Notes: generated from the sequence alone by a model not told the origin. A stretch of DNA of 64,000 bases from Alphaproteobacteria bacterium (GCA_028865545.1 JAGWJY010000010.1:1-64000); one strand, 5' to 3'. Counted from the stretch's first letter, positions 7,386 to 17,207 are shown. Made by a program: numbers and translations.

Positions 7386-7892
7386 TCAGCCGCGCCGACG
7401 GCGCGCCTTCAAACGGTGTTTGCCCCCGCCGTTGGCCGCATAGGTCTCCCCGGCGGACGCGATGGCCGATAGCGCCTTGATGAACTTGGTGCGCTCGGAC
7501 GGCAGTAGCGGATCGAGCAGGGCCCGTTCAGCTCGGTCCGCGGCGGCGCGAGCCGACCGCAACGCCTTGCGTCCGTTGCCGGTGATCGCAACCGCATTGG
7601 CGCGCGCATCCGTTTCCGTACGCTCGCGTGACAACAGACCTCGCTCCAACATACGGCGCACCATCTCGGCCAGCGTCGAGCGGTCGATACCCGTCATCTC
7701 GACCAGCGCCGTCTGGCTCACACCCTCATTATTTTCGAGAGCGGCGAGCACGGTGAATTGCTGTTTGGTCAGCTCACTGTTGCCGGATTCACGCGCATAC
7801 AGATCACCAAAATACTGCTGGCAACGCTTGATGAGATGCGACGGCGCCTCGGCGAGATCGAAGCTCCCGTTCGGCCTGCGCTGACCTTTCAT
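7386..7892 (-). CDS. MarR family transcriptional regulator
   Basis: 168 residues with the MarR winged-helix core: LTKQQFTVLAALENNEGVSQTALVEMTGIDRSTLAEMVRRMLERGLLSRE holds the HTH (about residues 43-90), then the wing RTETDARANAVAITGNGRKAL. The C-terminal helix region supports dimerisation. The basic tail HRLKARRRRG is unusual. It is transcribed toward ccmD, and its promoter side faces a 330-bp non-coding stretch that contains CGACG-TTACG-CGTCG, a candidate operator. The target genes and ligand cannot be inferred. Confidence 0.88.
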   Translation of the reverse strand: MKGQRRPNGSFDLAEAPSHLIKRCQQYFGDLYARESGNSELTKQQFTVLAALENNEGVSQTALVEMTGIDRSTLAEMVRRMLERGLLSRERTETDARANAVAITGNGRKALRSARAAADRAERALLDPLLPSERTKFIKALSAIASAGETYAANGGGKHRLKARRRRG

Positions 7893-8223
7893 ACGACACC
7901 CCTGCCCTATTGAAATTCCCCGCTCGACGTTACGCGTCGATTCGAATTCTAAAAACTATCCCCTGAACGCCGGGTGGTTCAGCGCGTCTAACGGATAACG
8001 CGCATACGGAACAATAAACGGGCGCGCGACCGCAGACAACTGTCTCTATCGCGTTTAAGCAGACGATGGCAATGTGAGAATTGCGATTGCGGCCATTTTT
8101 GTTCTGGCTGTCCAAAGTTGAAACGCCGCTTGAAATGTTATTTCTGCATTGCACACGTTGACGCGGATGCTGCAGCGCGTTCCTCAACTTCTCCGCTATC
8201 CCGTTAGTGGCACGCAGGCTGCG
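7893..8223. other. Intergenic region between marR-like gene and yciB
   Basis: There is no convincing gene. An inverted repeat CGACGTTACGCGTCG (near 7924) sits about 40 bp upstream of the MarR start and could be its operator. The rest shows no other structure that I can name. Confidence 0.4.
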
Positions 8224-8796
8224 TCATCGGTCGGACTGATCGGCGCGTGGTATTTCGTCCTCAACCTGATGCTTGAGGAGGAACGGCGTCTGGCTCAAAG
8301 AGAACAAAACGGTCAACGTGACGGCGCCGAAAACGTGGAAGTCGACCCATATATCGTTTGAAAAGTTTCGCCAGATCAATTCGTTGAGAAGCGCCATCCC
8401 CAAAAAGAACAATCCGAAGCGCCAGGTCAGACCGCGCCAACCTTCCTCGCTCAGGCTCATCGCCATTCCGAGAACGTGTTTTGCGAGCGGTTGTTTGAAA
8501 TACAGGCCGCCAAGCAGCAGCGAGCTGAACAGCGTGTAAATCATCGTTGGCTTCATTTTGATGAACATGTCGTTATTCAAATAAAGTGTGAGCCCTCCAA
8601 ACACCAATACGATGACGGCCGTGAACACCGGCACGGGGTGGATTTTGCGGTCAAGCCAGTAACCGATACCAACGGCGGTAACGGCAGCGGCCATGATGGT
8701 TGCCGTTGCGACATAAAGATTGAACAGCTTATATGCCGTGAAGAACAACAACAGGGGCCCAAAATCGAGCATCGCGCGTCTCAATTGGGGATTCAT
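8224..8796 (-). CDS. yciB: Inner membrane-spanning protein YciB / septation protein A
   Basis: 190 residues with five or six membrane helices. Family features are the N-terminal LDFGPLLLFFTAYKLFNLYVATATIMAA, the KMKPTMIYTLFSSLLLGG segment and ALLNELIWRNFSNDIWVDFHVFG. The protein belongs to the YciB/IspZ family, implicated in envelope maintenance and septation. It follows ftsY with a 4-nt overlap, the last gene of a dapF-mtaB-ftsY-yciB run that is common in alphaproteobacteria. Confidence 0.92.
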   Translation of the reverse strand: MNPQLRRAMLDFGPLLLFFTAYKLFNLYVATATIMAAAVTAVGIGYWLDRKIHPVPVFTAVIVLVFGGLTLYLNNDMFIKMKPTMIYTLFSSLLLGGLYFKQPLAKHVLGMAMSLSEEGWRGLTWRFGLFFLGMALLNELIWRNFSNDIWVDFHVFGAVTLTVLFSLSQTPFLLKHQVEDEIPRADQSDR

Positions 8797-9731
8797 GCTG
8801 CCCCCGTGAGCGCTTTGGCGAATGTATCGGCGGCGAAGGGCTGCAGATCGTCCTCGCTTTCACCGACGCCGATGAAATGGACGGGTAGCCCAAATTTTGT
8901 CGCAAGCGCGACCAGGATGCCGCCTTTGGCGCTGCCGTCCAATTTGGTCATGACAAGGCCGGTCAATGGAACTGCGGCGGAAAACACCTCAACCTGTGCG
9001 ACGGCATTCTGTCCCGTAGTGGCATCTAGCACCAGCAACACCGCATGCGGTGCATCAGCGTCTATTTTCTTCAAGACGCGGGCGATCTTTTCCAGTTCCG
9101 CCATCAGCCCAGCCTTGTTCTGCAAACGGCCGGCCGTATCGATCAGTACGACGCCGGCGTCGGCTTGCCGCGCGCGCACTACGGCGTCAAATGCCAGCCC
9201 GGCCGCATCGGCACCAGGCGTCCGTGCAAAGACTTCGGCGTTGGCACGCTTGCCCCAGACCTGCAGCTGTTCGATCGCCGCGGCGCGGAAGGTGTCGCCG
9301 GCGGCGATCAGGACTTTATGCCCGTCGCGTGTCAGCTTGCTGGCGATCTTGCCGATGGTTGTGGTCTTGCCCGTACCGTTGACGCCCGCCACCAGAATGA
9401 TGAAGGGATTTTTTGATTCGTCGATGAGCAGCGGCTTTTCTACCGGCGCCAGGACGCGCGAGATTTCCTCGGCAAGGACGCGGCGCAACTCGGCGCTGGA
9501 AATATCTTCGTCGTAACGCCCGCTCGCGACAGACGCGGCAATTTCGCGCGCGGTCTTCGCGCCCAGATCAGCGCGGATTAGCGCCTCCTCGAGGGCCTGA
9601 ACCGTTTCGGCGTCGAGCTTTTTCCGGATGAGGATATCGGCAAGGCCCAGCGTGTCGGCACTTTTCGCCAAGCCTTCTTTCAACCGCTCGAAGAAGGTCG
9701 GCGGCGGGGGCGCTTCGCCGAATTGCCTCAT
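8793..9731 (-). CDS. ftsY: Signal recognition particle receptor FtsY
   Basis: 312 residues: a short N domain and then the SRP GTPase G domain. G1 GVNGTGKT is at 116-123, the insertion box has GDTFRAAAIEQL, and DTAGR and TKLDGSAKGG follow. The acidic A domain seen in E. coli is missing, as is normal in this class. It docks Ffh-bound ribosomes at the membrane. It overlaps mtaB upstream and yciB downstream by 4 nt each, so the run is translationally coupled. Confidence 0.96.
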   Translation of the reverse strand: MRQFGEAPPPPTFFERLKEGLAKSADTLGLADILIRKKLDAETVQALEEALIRADLGAKTAREIAASVASGRYDEDISSAELRRVLAEEISRVLAPVEKPLLIDESKNPFIILVAGVNGTGKTTTIGKIASKLTRDGHKVLIAAGDTFRAAAIEQLQVWGKRANAEVFARTPGADAAGLAFDAVVRARQADAGVVLIDTAGRLQNKAGLMAELEKIARVLKKIDADAPHAVLLVLDATTGQNAVAQVEVFSAAVPLTGLVMTKLDGSAKGGILVALATKFGLPVHFIGVGESEDDLQPFAADTFAKALTGAA

Positions 9732-10972
9732 GTCAGGATATCCGCCGTCAAATGATCGTGCGCTGCGCCTGTGATGCGCGCCCGCAGGACCACGCCGGGC
9801 GCCGTTTCGCCATCGAATCGTGTGGGAGTGAAGCAGGGTGTGCGACCGAGCCCGTCTTTTTCGACCAGTAAGGTCTGTTCGCCGCCGACCATTCCCGTGA
9901 GGCGCTGTGCCAGCGCCGCCTCGCCTTTGGCACGCAGCCGTCCGGCACGTTCCTTGGCGATGGCGCGCGGCAGCTGCGGCATGCGTGCGGCTGGTGTGCC
10001 CTTGCGCGGGCTGAAGGGAAAGACGTGCAGCAGCGAAAGCCCGGCGTCATCGATCAGCTTCAGAGTATTCTCGAACATTTCTTCGGTCTCGGTCGGGAAT
10101 CCGGCAATCAGATCTGCGCCAAAGGCTGCTTCAGGGCGGAGGCGGCGTACCTCTTCACAGAATTGGATCGTATGGGTACGCGTGTGGCGGCGTTTCATGC
10201 GCTTGAGGATCATATCGTCACCCGATTGTGCCGACAGGTGAAAATGCGGCATCAGGCGTTCCTCCTCGGCTATCGCTGTCATCAACTCCCGATCGGCTTC
10301 GATAGAGTCGATGGAGGACAAACGTAGTCGCCTCAGGTGCGGTACCAGCTTCAGTATCTTGCTCACAAGCATGCCCAGCGTCGGCTTACCCGGAAGGTCG
10401 CTACCGTAGGAGGTAAGATCGACGCCGGTCAGAACGATTTCGGCAAAACCATTATCGACCAGCCGCCGCGCTTCCTCCACCACCGCGCCTGCGCCAACGC
10501 TACGCGAATTGCCGCGGCCATAGGGGATGATGCAGAAGGTGCAGCGATGGTCGCAGCCGTTCTGGATCTGCAGGAAGGCGCGGCTCTTGCCGTCGAAGCT
10601 GTCGACAAGTTGCGAGGCCGTCTCTTTTACGCTCATGATGTCGTTGACGCGCACGCGTTCGCCGAAGTCGGTGTAGCTCTTGGTCTCAAGTTTCTCGTGA
10701 TTCCCGAGTACCAGGGCGACTTCCGCCATCGCGGCATAAGTTTCCGGTTCTGTTTGCGCCGCGCACCCCGTGACAATGATGCGTCGTCCGGGATGCAAGC
10801 GGGCCAGCCGGCGGATTTCCTGCCGCGACTGGCGCACGGCTTCCGCCGTCACCGCACAGGTATTGACGATCACGGCATCGGTCAGGCCCGCCTCTGCGGC
10901 GCGCGCGCGAATGGCCTCGGACTCGTAGGCATTCAGTCGGCAACCGAAGGTGATGACGTCGGTGCCGGTCAC
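9728..10972 (-). CDS. mtaB: tRNA t6A37 methylthiotransferase MtaB
   Basis: 414-residue radical SAM methylthiotransferase that converts t6A37 to ms2t6A37 in tRNAs reading ANN codons. The N-terminal cluster ligands are Cys11, Cys39 and Cys70. The radical SAM triad CDHRCTFC places Cys140, Cys144 and Cys147. A TRAM-like C-terminal part ends GETAPGVVLRARITGAAHDHL. The start GTCGAVTFG-like opening TDVITFGCRLN is the MtaB signature. It overlaps dapF by 4 nt. Confidence 0.94.
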   Translation of the reverse strand: MTGTDVITFGCRLNAYESEAIRARAAEAGLTDAVIVNTCAVTAEAVRQSRQEIRRLARLHPGRRIIVTGCAAQTEPETYAAMAEVALVLGNHEKLETKSYTDFGERVRVNDIMSVKETASQLVDSFDGKSRAFLQIQNGCDHRCTFCIIPYGRGNSRSVGAGAVVEEARRLVDNGFAEIVLTGVDLTSYGSDLPGKPTLGMLVSKILKLVPHLRRLRLSSIDSIEADRELMTAIAEEERLMPHFHLSAQSGDDMILKRMKRRHTRTHTIQFCEEVRRLRPEAAFGADLIAGFPTETEEMFENTLKLIDDAGLSLLHVFPFSPRKGTPAARMPQLPRAIAKERAGRLRAKGEAALAQRLTGMVGGEQTLLVEKDGLGRTPCFTPTRFDGETAPGVVLRARITGAAHDHLTADILT

Positions 10973-11802
10973 GCTGAGATTCCCGCAAAGTCGATTTCAC
11001 CGCGAAAGGATAACGTCGCGGGGCCGGTCATCAGGATGTGGCCGTCGCTCTCACGTAATTCAATGGCGAGCACGCCGCCGTCCAGCGCTACCTCGACCTT
11101 GGCGTCAATGAGGCCGCGGCGATGTGCGGCCACAGCCACGGCACAGGTGCCAGAGCCGCAGGCTTGGGTGATGCCTGCGCCACGTTCCCACACGCGCATG
11201 CGAAGATGGGCCCGGTCGCGTACGCTAGCGAACTCGACATTTGTGCGCTTGGGGAACATGGGATGGGTTTCGATGCGCGGTCCAAGGCTTGCCACCGGCG
11301 CTGCGTCTGCATCGTCTACGAACAGCACGCAATGTGGATTGCCAACCGAGACCGCCGACACCATGAGCGATTCGCCGTCGACATTCAGTGCAAAACGGTT
11401 GGTGTCGGCGGGGCGGGCGAGCGGTACCTTGTCCCACATCAAGTTCGGAGCACCCATGTCCACGGTAATCATACCGTTGCCGGCGTCGGTGCAGATCAGC
11501 AGCCCGCCTAGCGTGTCGATACGGACGGTGTCGTGATCCTTTTCCTCCATGAGCAAGCGCGCCACGCAGCGCGCGGCATTCCCGCAGGATTCCACCTCGC
11601 CGCCGTCGCCATTGAAAATGCGCATGACCACGTCGGCGTCGTTCACGCCCTGTTCGATCACGATCACCTGATCGCAGCCGACGCCGCGCCGGCGATCGGC
11701 GATAGCGCGCGCTGCAGTCGCGTCGAGCGCAAGTCCTTGCTTTCGTGCGTCGAACACGACGAAATCGTTGCCTAGGCCGTGCATTTTAAGAAACGGTGTC
11801 AT
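10969..11802 (-). CDS. dapF: Diaminopimelate epimerase
   Basis: 277 residues. It interconverts LL- and meso-diaminopimelate for lysine and peptidoglycan synthesis. It opens FLKMHGLGNDFVVFDAR, and the two catalytic cysteines are visible in VESCGNAARC and QACGSGTCAVAVAA. It is the first gene of the minus-strand dapF-mtaB-ftsY-yciB run; its promoter should lie in the 98 bp shared with the divergent peptidase gene. Confidence 0.95.
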   Translation of the reverse strand: MTPFLKMHGLGNDFVVFDARKQGLALDATAARAIADRRRGVGCDQVIVIEQGVNDADVVMRIFNGDGGEVESCGNAARCVARLLMEEKDHDTVRIDTLGGLLICTDAGNGMITVDMGAPNLMWDKVPLARPADTNRFALNVDGESLMVSAVSVGNPHCVLFVDDADAAPVASLGPRIETHPMFPKRTNVEFASVRDRAHLRMRVWERGAGITQACGSGTCAVAVAAHRRGLIDAKVEVALDGGVLAIELRESDGHILMTGPATLSFRGEIDFAGISA

Positions 11803-11900
11803 GACGGGCCTATATAGGCCGTGACTTCCTCCGTCACCAGTGCTGGGTTGACCTTTTGGCGGCGTTTCCGGTCAAACTTCGCGCTTTTGGGGAGGTCCGG

Positions 11901-13985
11901 ATGCGCCGTTTCACCCTGCTGTTGCTGGGACTGCTCATTGCCACCGCCGCGACCGCGGCCGATATGGGAAAGATCGTGGACGATCCTTATCTTTGGCTGG
12001 AAGACATTCACGGCGCCAAGCCGATGGAATGGGTACATGAGCAAAACGCCCGTTCTGTGGCCGCGCTCAAGGCCGACCCTAGCTATCAGAAGAATTACGA
12101 TTCCATTCTCAGCGTACTGGACGCGACCGACCGTATTCCATATGGCAGTCTCAACCATCAATACGTCTTCAATTTCTGGCAGGACGCGGAGCATCCCAAA
12201 GGCGTGTGGCGGCGCACGACCATCGCCGATTACGCTAACGCTAATCCACATTGGGAGATTTTGCTCGACCTCGACAAGCTCGCCGCCGAGGAAAAGGAAA
12301 ACTGGGTATGGAAGGGCGCGGATTGCACGCCCACGCTTACCCGCTGTCTGGTGAATCTCTCGCGTGGCGGCGGCGATGCGGTCGTGGTGCGGGAGTTCGA
12401 TCTGGCGGGCAAGAACTTCGCGAAGGACGGTTTTACGCTGACCGAAGCAAAATCGGATGTCGCGTTTCTCGACGACAATACCGTGTTCTTCGGCACGGAT
12501 TTCGGAGCGGGTTCGCTGACGACCTCAGGTTATCCGCGCATCGTCAAGCTTTGGCATCGCGGCGGGGCGATCTCGGACGCCAAGACCGTGATGGAAGGCA
12601 AGGTGACAGACGTCGCGATCGCCGCCCAGATTCTGCGCGATGGTGACAAAAGCGTGCCCATCATCGTGCGGGCGCCGAGCTTCTTCGAATCCGAATATTA
12701 TTTGGTTGGTACAGATGGTGGTTGGTGGAAACTACCCGTGCCGCTCTCCGCTCAGCTTCAAGGCCTTCACGATGGACAATTGCTGTTCACGCTGCGAGAG
12801 GACTGGTCGCCGAACGGCAAGCACATCGGCAAGGGATCCTTGATCGCTTTCGCGCTCAAGGACGCCACAGCCGACAAGTTGCCGCCCGTCGACGTGCTGT
12901 ACGCGCTCGGACGCCGCTCGTCCATCGAGAGTGTGGCCACCGGCCGTGATGCCGTTTATGTTTCGATCTACGATAATGTCGTGGGTGCTATCCACGCCTT
13001 CCGGTATGCGGATGGCAAGTGGACAGACAAGAAACTCGACCTGCCGCCGGGCGGCTCGACGAGCATCATTTCGGCCAACGATAGCGGTCCGGAAGCTTAT
13101 TTCGGTTTCGAAAGCTTCCTCAAACCGCCTACGCTCTATGCCGACGGCGGCGACGACCGGCCGGTTGAGATCAAATCGCTGCCGGCGCGCTTCGACGCTT
13201 CGGGGCTCGAGACTACACAATACGAAGCAACCGCCAAGGACGGCACGAAAGTGCCTTATTTCGTGGTCCGTGCGAAAAGCGCCAAGGGGCCGCGGCCGAC
13301 GATACTATATGGCTATGGCGGTTTCGAGATTTCCCTCACGCCGTCCTATTCGGCGAACATGGGCATGCTGTGGCTGACCAAGGGCGGTACCTATGTGCTT
13401 GCCAACATCCGTGGCGGCGGCGAGTTCGGACCCGCTTGGCACGAAGCGGCGCTGAAATACCATCGCCAGCGCGCCTTTGACGATTTCGCCGCGGTGGCGG
13501 CCGATATTGAGAAGCGCGGTATCACCACGCCTGCGCAACTCGGTATCATGGGCGGCTCAAACGGTGGGCTTCTGGTTTCCACGGTGATGACCCAGCATCC
13601 TGAATTGCTCGGCGCCGTCGTCTGCCAGGTACCGCTGATTGACATGATCCGCTACACCCATATCGGGGCAGGCGCCTCGTGGATCGCAGAATATGGTGAT
13701 CCCGCCGATCCCAGGATGGCGGCTTATATCCGTACCTATTCCCCGTATCAGAATGTCAGCGTGAAGAAGAAATATCCACCGGTGTTCTTCGTCACCGCCA
13801 CCAGTGACGATCGCGTCACGCCGGTGCATGCGCGCAAGATGGCGGCGAAGATGGAGGCGCAGGGCCACAGTGTGATGTTTTACGAGAACACTGACGGCGG
13901 CCATGCAGCCGCGGCCAACCATAAGCAGGCGGCCGAGATGTGGGCGCTGAGTTTCGTCTATCTGGCGCGTGAACTTGAGTTGTAA
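11901..13985 (+). CDS. Secreted prolyl oligopeptidase family serine peptidase (S9), copy 1
   Basis: 694 residues with a signal peptide (MRRFTLLLLGLLIATAATAA). An N-terminal DDPYLWLEDIHG segment and a seven-bladed propeller region precede the alpha/beta-hydrolase domain. The nucleophile elbow GGSNGG carries Ser553, and the triad is completed by Asp in TSDDRVTP and His in DGGHAAAAN. The family cleaves after Pro or other residues in short peptides; the signal peptide places it in the periplasm. The ATG has GGGGAGG 5 nt upstream. A close paralogue follows directly, sharing long identical stretches, which suggests tandem duplication. Confidence 0.9.
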   Translation: MRRFTLLLLGLLIATAATAADMGKIVDDPYLWLEDIHGAKPMEWVHEQNARSVAALKADPSYQKNYDSILSVLDATDRIPYGSLNHQYVFNFWQDAEHPKGVWRRTTIADYANANPHWEILLDLDKLAAEEKENWVWKGADCTPTLTRCLVNLSRGGGDAVVVREFDLAGKNFAKDGFTLTEAKSDVAFLDDNTVFFGTDFGAGSLTTSGYPRIVKLWHRGGAISDAKTVMEGKVTDVAIAAQILRDGDKSVPIIVRAPSFFESEYYLVGTDGGWWKLPVPLSAQLQGLHDGQLLFTLREDWSPNGKHIGKGSLIAFALKDATADKLPPVDVLYALGRRSSIESVATGRDAVYVSIYDNVVGAIHAFRYADGKWTDKKLDLPPGGSTSIISANDSGPEAYFGFESFLKPPTLYADGGDDRPVEIKSLPARFDASGLETTQYEATAKDGTKVPYFVVRAKSAKGPRPTILYGYGGFEISLTPSYSANMGMLWLTKGGTYVLANIRGGGEFGPAWHEAALKYHRQRAFDDFAAVAADIEKRGITTPAQLGIMGGSNGGLLVSTVMTQHPELLGAVVCQVPLIDMIRYTHIGAGASWIAEYGDPADPRMAAYIRTYSPYQNVSVKKKYPPVFFVTATSDDRVTPVHARKMAAKMEAQGHSVMFYENTDGGHAAAANHKQAAEMWALSFVYLARELEL

Positions 13986-14071
13986 ATCTCTCGTGATGTG
14001 TCCGCTTCACGGCTTGACCCGCGGGCTTCGGGTCGCCCACAAAACGTGGCCGATAGAAGTAGGAGGCGCGA

Positions 14072-16180
14072 TTGCGTAAACTCGTGGTGGCCGTCGCGTT
14101 GGCGGCATGCGCGTGGCAGGCGGCGAATGCCGCGCCGGCCGACAACGATCCCTATCTGTGGTTGTCGGACATCCACGGCGCCAAGGCACTCGACTGGGTG
14201 AAACAGCAGAACGCCAAGAGTGACGCGGCTCTCAAGAGTGATCCGATCTATATCAAGGACCGCACCGCCATTCTCTCTGTGCTGAATGCCAACGATCGCA
14301 TTCCGGAGGGCACGCTTGATCATCAATGGGTGTTCAATTTTTGGCAGGACGCGGGACATGTGCGCGGCGTCTGGCGGCGCACCACCATCGCCGATTACGC
14401 GAGCAAGAATCCGCATTGGCAGGTGCTGCTGGACGTCGACAAGCTCGATAAGGATACGCACAAGGATTGGGTGTGGAAGGGCGCGGACTGCACGCCGAGC
14501 TTCGATCGTTGCCTGGTCAGCCTTTCGCCGGGTGGCGGTGATGCGGTAGCAATCCGTGAATTCGACCCCAAGACGGGCAAGTTCTTGGACGACGGTTTCG
14601 CGCTGTCGGTAGCCAAGTCGACAGCCCGTTATATCGACGACAATACGGTTCTGTTCGCCACCGATTTCGGACCCGGGACGATGACGCCGTCATCCTATCC
14701 GCGCATCGTCAAGCTGTGGCATCGCGGCACGCCGCTCTCCGCGGCAAAGACAGTGTTCACCGGCCAGCCGAATGACATGTCGGCCGGCCCGCAAGTTTTT
14801 CATGGACCATACGGAACGGTCGCGCTGATCGTGCGCCGCCCCAGCTTCTTCAAGGCCGACTATTTCTACGTACGTTCCGACGGTACGACACTGAAACTGC
14901 CCCTGCCGGAAGACGCCCAATTGCACGGTGTTACGGATGGTTTGCTGATCGCAACCCTGCAGAGTGCCTGGACACCGCCGAGCGGCAAGCCGATCCCGCA
15001 AGGTGCATTGATCGCTTTTCGGGTCCTGGATTTCACGCGCACCGGTAAAATCCCACCAGTTTCGGTGCTCTACGCACCCGGTCCGCATTCAATGATTGAT
15101 GAGGTGACACCCGGCGAGCATGTGGTCTTTGCCTCGATCTATAACGACGTCAAAGGCTCTGTCCACGCATTCCGCTTTTCTGACTTCAAATGGAGCGACA
15201 CCGAACTCGCTCTGCCAAAAGATGGCTCAACGCGCATCGTTTCGGCCAACGATTGGGGGCCGGAAGCTTATTTCACCTACCAAAGCTTCCTCGTGCCGCC
15301 GACTCTTTACGCATATGACGGCCGTTCGGTGCCGCAATCGATCAAGGAACAGCCGGTCCGCTTCGATGCCAGTGGCATTACCGTCGACCAGTATTGGGTG
15401 ACGTCGAAAGACGGCACCAAGGTGCCCTATTTCCTGATCCGCCCGAAAGGCGCGAAGGGCGCGGTTCCCACGATCCTCTACAGTTATGGCGGCTTCCAGC
15501 TGTCGTTGACTCCTTGGTATTGGAACGACGGGCATATGCCGCTCGACACCGGGCAAACATGGCTTATGAAAGGCGGCGCCATTGCGGTCGCCAATATCCG
15601 TGGTGGTGGCGAATTCGGCCCTGCCTGGCATCTGGCGGCGCTGAAATATCATCGTCAGCGCGCCTATGACGACTTCGAGGCCGTGGCGTCCGACATCGAA
15701 CATCGCGGACTGTCCACACCCAAACAACTCGGCATCGTTGGGGCATCAAACGGCGGCTTGCTCGTTACCACCGTGATGACGGAGCGGCCGGATCTGTTCG
15801 CCGCCGTGGTCTGCCAGCGGCCTTTGATCGACATGCTGCGCTATACGCGCTTCGGTGCTGGCGCCTCCTGGATCGGTGAATATGGCGATCCTGCCGATCC
15901 GAAGATGGCGGCCTATATCCGCACCTATTCGCCCTACCAGAACGTCAAGGCAAACGTCACCTATCCGCCAATCCTCTTCATCACCGAGACAAGCGATGAT
16001 CGCGTCACGCCTGTATTCGCGCGTATGATGGCGGCGAAGATGGAGGCGCAGGGCCACGACGTGTTGTTCAACGAGGCGGCAGAAGGCGGCCACGGACCGG
16101 GTTCGACGCACGCGGAAGAAGCAGACTATTGGGCGATGTCCTTCGCCTTTTTGTCGCGACATCTCGGACTGGGGAAGTAG
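14072..16180 (+). CDS. Secreted prolyl oligopeptidase family serine peptidase (S9), copy 2
   Basis: 702 residues, paralogue of the preceding gene. It has a signal peptide (MRKLVVAVALAACAWQAANA), DNDPYLWLSDIHGAKALDWV, a propeller and a catalytic domain with GASNGG (Ser559), TSDDRVTPV and EGGHGPGS. The start is TTG, supported by a full AGGAGG five bases upstream. Differences from copy 1 cluster in the propeller and near the catalytic His (GGHGPG against GGHAAA), which may give a different substrate range. It is likely cotranscribed with copy 1 (86-nt gap). Confidence 0.9.
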   Translation: MRKLVVAVALAACAWQAANAAPADNDPYLWLSDIHGAKALDWVKQQNAKSDAALKSDPIYIKDRTAILSVLNANDRIPEGTLDHQWVFNFWQDAGHVRGVWRRTTIADYASKNPHWQVLLDVDKLDKDTHKDWVWKGADCTPSFDRCLVSLSPGGGDAVAIREFDPKTGKFLDDGFALSVAKSTARYIDDNTVLFATDFGPGTMTPSSYPRIVKLWHRGTPLSAAKTVFTGQPNDMSAGPQVFHGPYGTVALIVRRPSFFKADYFYVRSDGTTLKLPLPEDAQLHGVTDGLLIATLQSAWTPPSGKPIPQGALIAFRVLDFTRTGKIPPVSVLYAPGPHSMIDEVTPGEHVVFASIYNDVKGSVHAFRFSDFKWSDTELALPKDGSTRIVSANDWGPEAYFTYQSFLVPPTLYAYDGRSVPQSIKEQPVRFDASGITVDQYWVTSKDGTKVPYFLIRPKGAKGAVPTILYSYGGFQLSLTPWYWNDGHMPLDTGQTWLMKGGAIAVANIRGGGEFGPAWHLAALKYHRQRAYDDFEAVASDIEHRGLSTPKQLGIVGASNGGLLVTTVMTERPDLFAAVVCQRPLIDMLRYTRFGAGASWIGEYGDPADPKMAAYIRTYSPYQNVKANVTYPPILFITETSDDRVTPVFARMMAAKMEAQGHDVLFNEAAEGGHGPGSTHAEEADYWAMSFAFLSRHLGLGK

Positions 16181-16186
16181 CGGGGC

Positions 16187-16417
16187 TCACGCCATCATAT
16201 CGAGCAGGGCGCCAGTGGTCTTGTCCGCCATCTTGAACACCGCAAGATTAGCGCGATAGGCCAGAGAATCCGTGGTCATGCCGACCACAGCTGTCGCGAG
16301 GTCGCCGGACGGTGCAAGCGTCGTGTTCGATGCCTGTACGACCTTCGTTGCATCGATGGCGAAACGGGCGGCGCTGGCGCGGAGGCCTGCCGCGGCGATG
16401 CTCATGGCAGCATTCAT
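16187..16417 (-). CDS. Short flagellar rod-like (FlgC-like) protein
   Basis: 76 residues: MNAAMSIAAAGLRASAARF, then VQASNTTLAP, then DLATAVVGMTTDSLAYRANLAVFKMADKTTGALLDMMA. The two halves match the conserved ends of flagellar rod/hook proteins (the N-terminal 'A.SGL.A...R....A.N..N' helix and the C-terminal 'L...VV.M..A..AY.AN..V....D.....L' helix), with the usual middle domain absent. Such minimal proteins occur widely in alphaproteobacteria. The role is unproven. A longer upstream extension of the frame is antisense to the next gene and is not used. Confidence 0.7.
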   Translation of the reverse strand: MNAAMSIAAAGLRASAARFAIDATKVVQASNTTLAPSGDLATAVVGMTTDSLAYRANLAVFKMADKTTGALLDMMA

Positions 16418-16564
16418 GAGGTTGTTGTAGCCGCAAGCTCTTTGCAGAACGCGAAAATCGGCGCGTCGATTCGATGCAAATCTAATGAAAATTAGCGCCA
16501 TAACACCCCTTTGCCCGTTAAGAGAGGAGGCGAAGCGACGGCCGTTATGGTTTATACTGGCCGC

Positions 16565-17158
16565 ATGTCGCGCTCCACAGCACTCGCTATCGCCGCCGTC
16601 TTGACGCTCCTTGTTGTAGGGGTATTTGGCTATTGGGCGATTGGTGGCCTTATCCACCCTCCCACAGTGGTGGAAGAGCCGCTGTCCCACATCACGCGCT
16701 CGGTTGCGGCTATTGAAGTGCCGCCTGGTTGGACGCAGATCGACACCAAACAAGGCTTCAGCTTTTATGCTCCTCCGGGGACGCAGTTCCACCAGCTTCC
16801 GGGCACGGATTCGTTCCTTGGCGAGATCACCGGCCAGACTTTCGTCCTGCAGTACGATTTCGGTTTCTATTCGAACGATCTCAGCGATGCCGAGAACAAT
16901 CCGGACTATTCGGAGAAGACGATGTCCGTCGATGGGCGCAACGGCGTTGTCAGGCAGGCGACGTTGCAGGAAGCCGAAGGCTGGCCGTATTTCATCGGCC
17001 TTTACGTCCAGCAGGCGGTTTTTCATGCCGCATATCCCGGTCGCTGGGCCGCGCTGGAGATGCACGGAACGGTTGCCAGCCCCGAGGGCCGGGCGACGGT
17101 CGAGCAAATCTTCCAAACGATCCGTTTCGACAAACCGGTGGTAAAAAATAGCAAGTAA
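16565..17158 (+). CDS. Membrane-anchored hypothetical protein
   Basis: 197 residues. An N-terminal membrane anchor (STALAIAAVLTLLVVGVFGYWAIGG) precedes a periplasmic domain beginning IEVPPGWTQIDTKQGFSFYAPPG. The domain reads like a small beta-rich 'PsbP/DUF1795-like' fold: 'PPGW..ID...GFSFYAPPGT' near its start and 'EQIFQTIRF' at its end. I do not recognise a function. The start is chosen so that the anchor begins directly after Met-Ser-Arg. Confidence 0.7.
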   Translation: MSRSTALAIAAVLTLLVVGVFGYWAIGGLIHPPTVVEEPLSHITRSVAAIEVPPGWTQIDTKQGFSFYAPPGTQFHQLPGTDSFLGEITGQTFVLQYDFGFYSNDLSDAENNPDYSEKTMSVDGRNGVVRQATLQEAEGWPYFIGLYVQQAVFHAAYPGRWAALEMHGTVASPEGRATVEQIFQTIRFDKPVVKNSK

Positions 17159-17207
17159 GCGCGGCGATTTGACTTGCCCAGCGCACCATCCTAAAACCCG
17201 GCCGCTT

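Noticed and set aside
16418-17116. An upstream extension of the FlgC-like minus-strand frame to 309 residues.
   Set aside because: The extra residues are antisense to the membrane-anchored hypothetical gene and have no protein-like composition.
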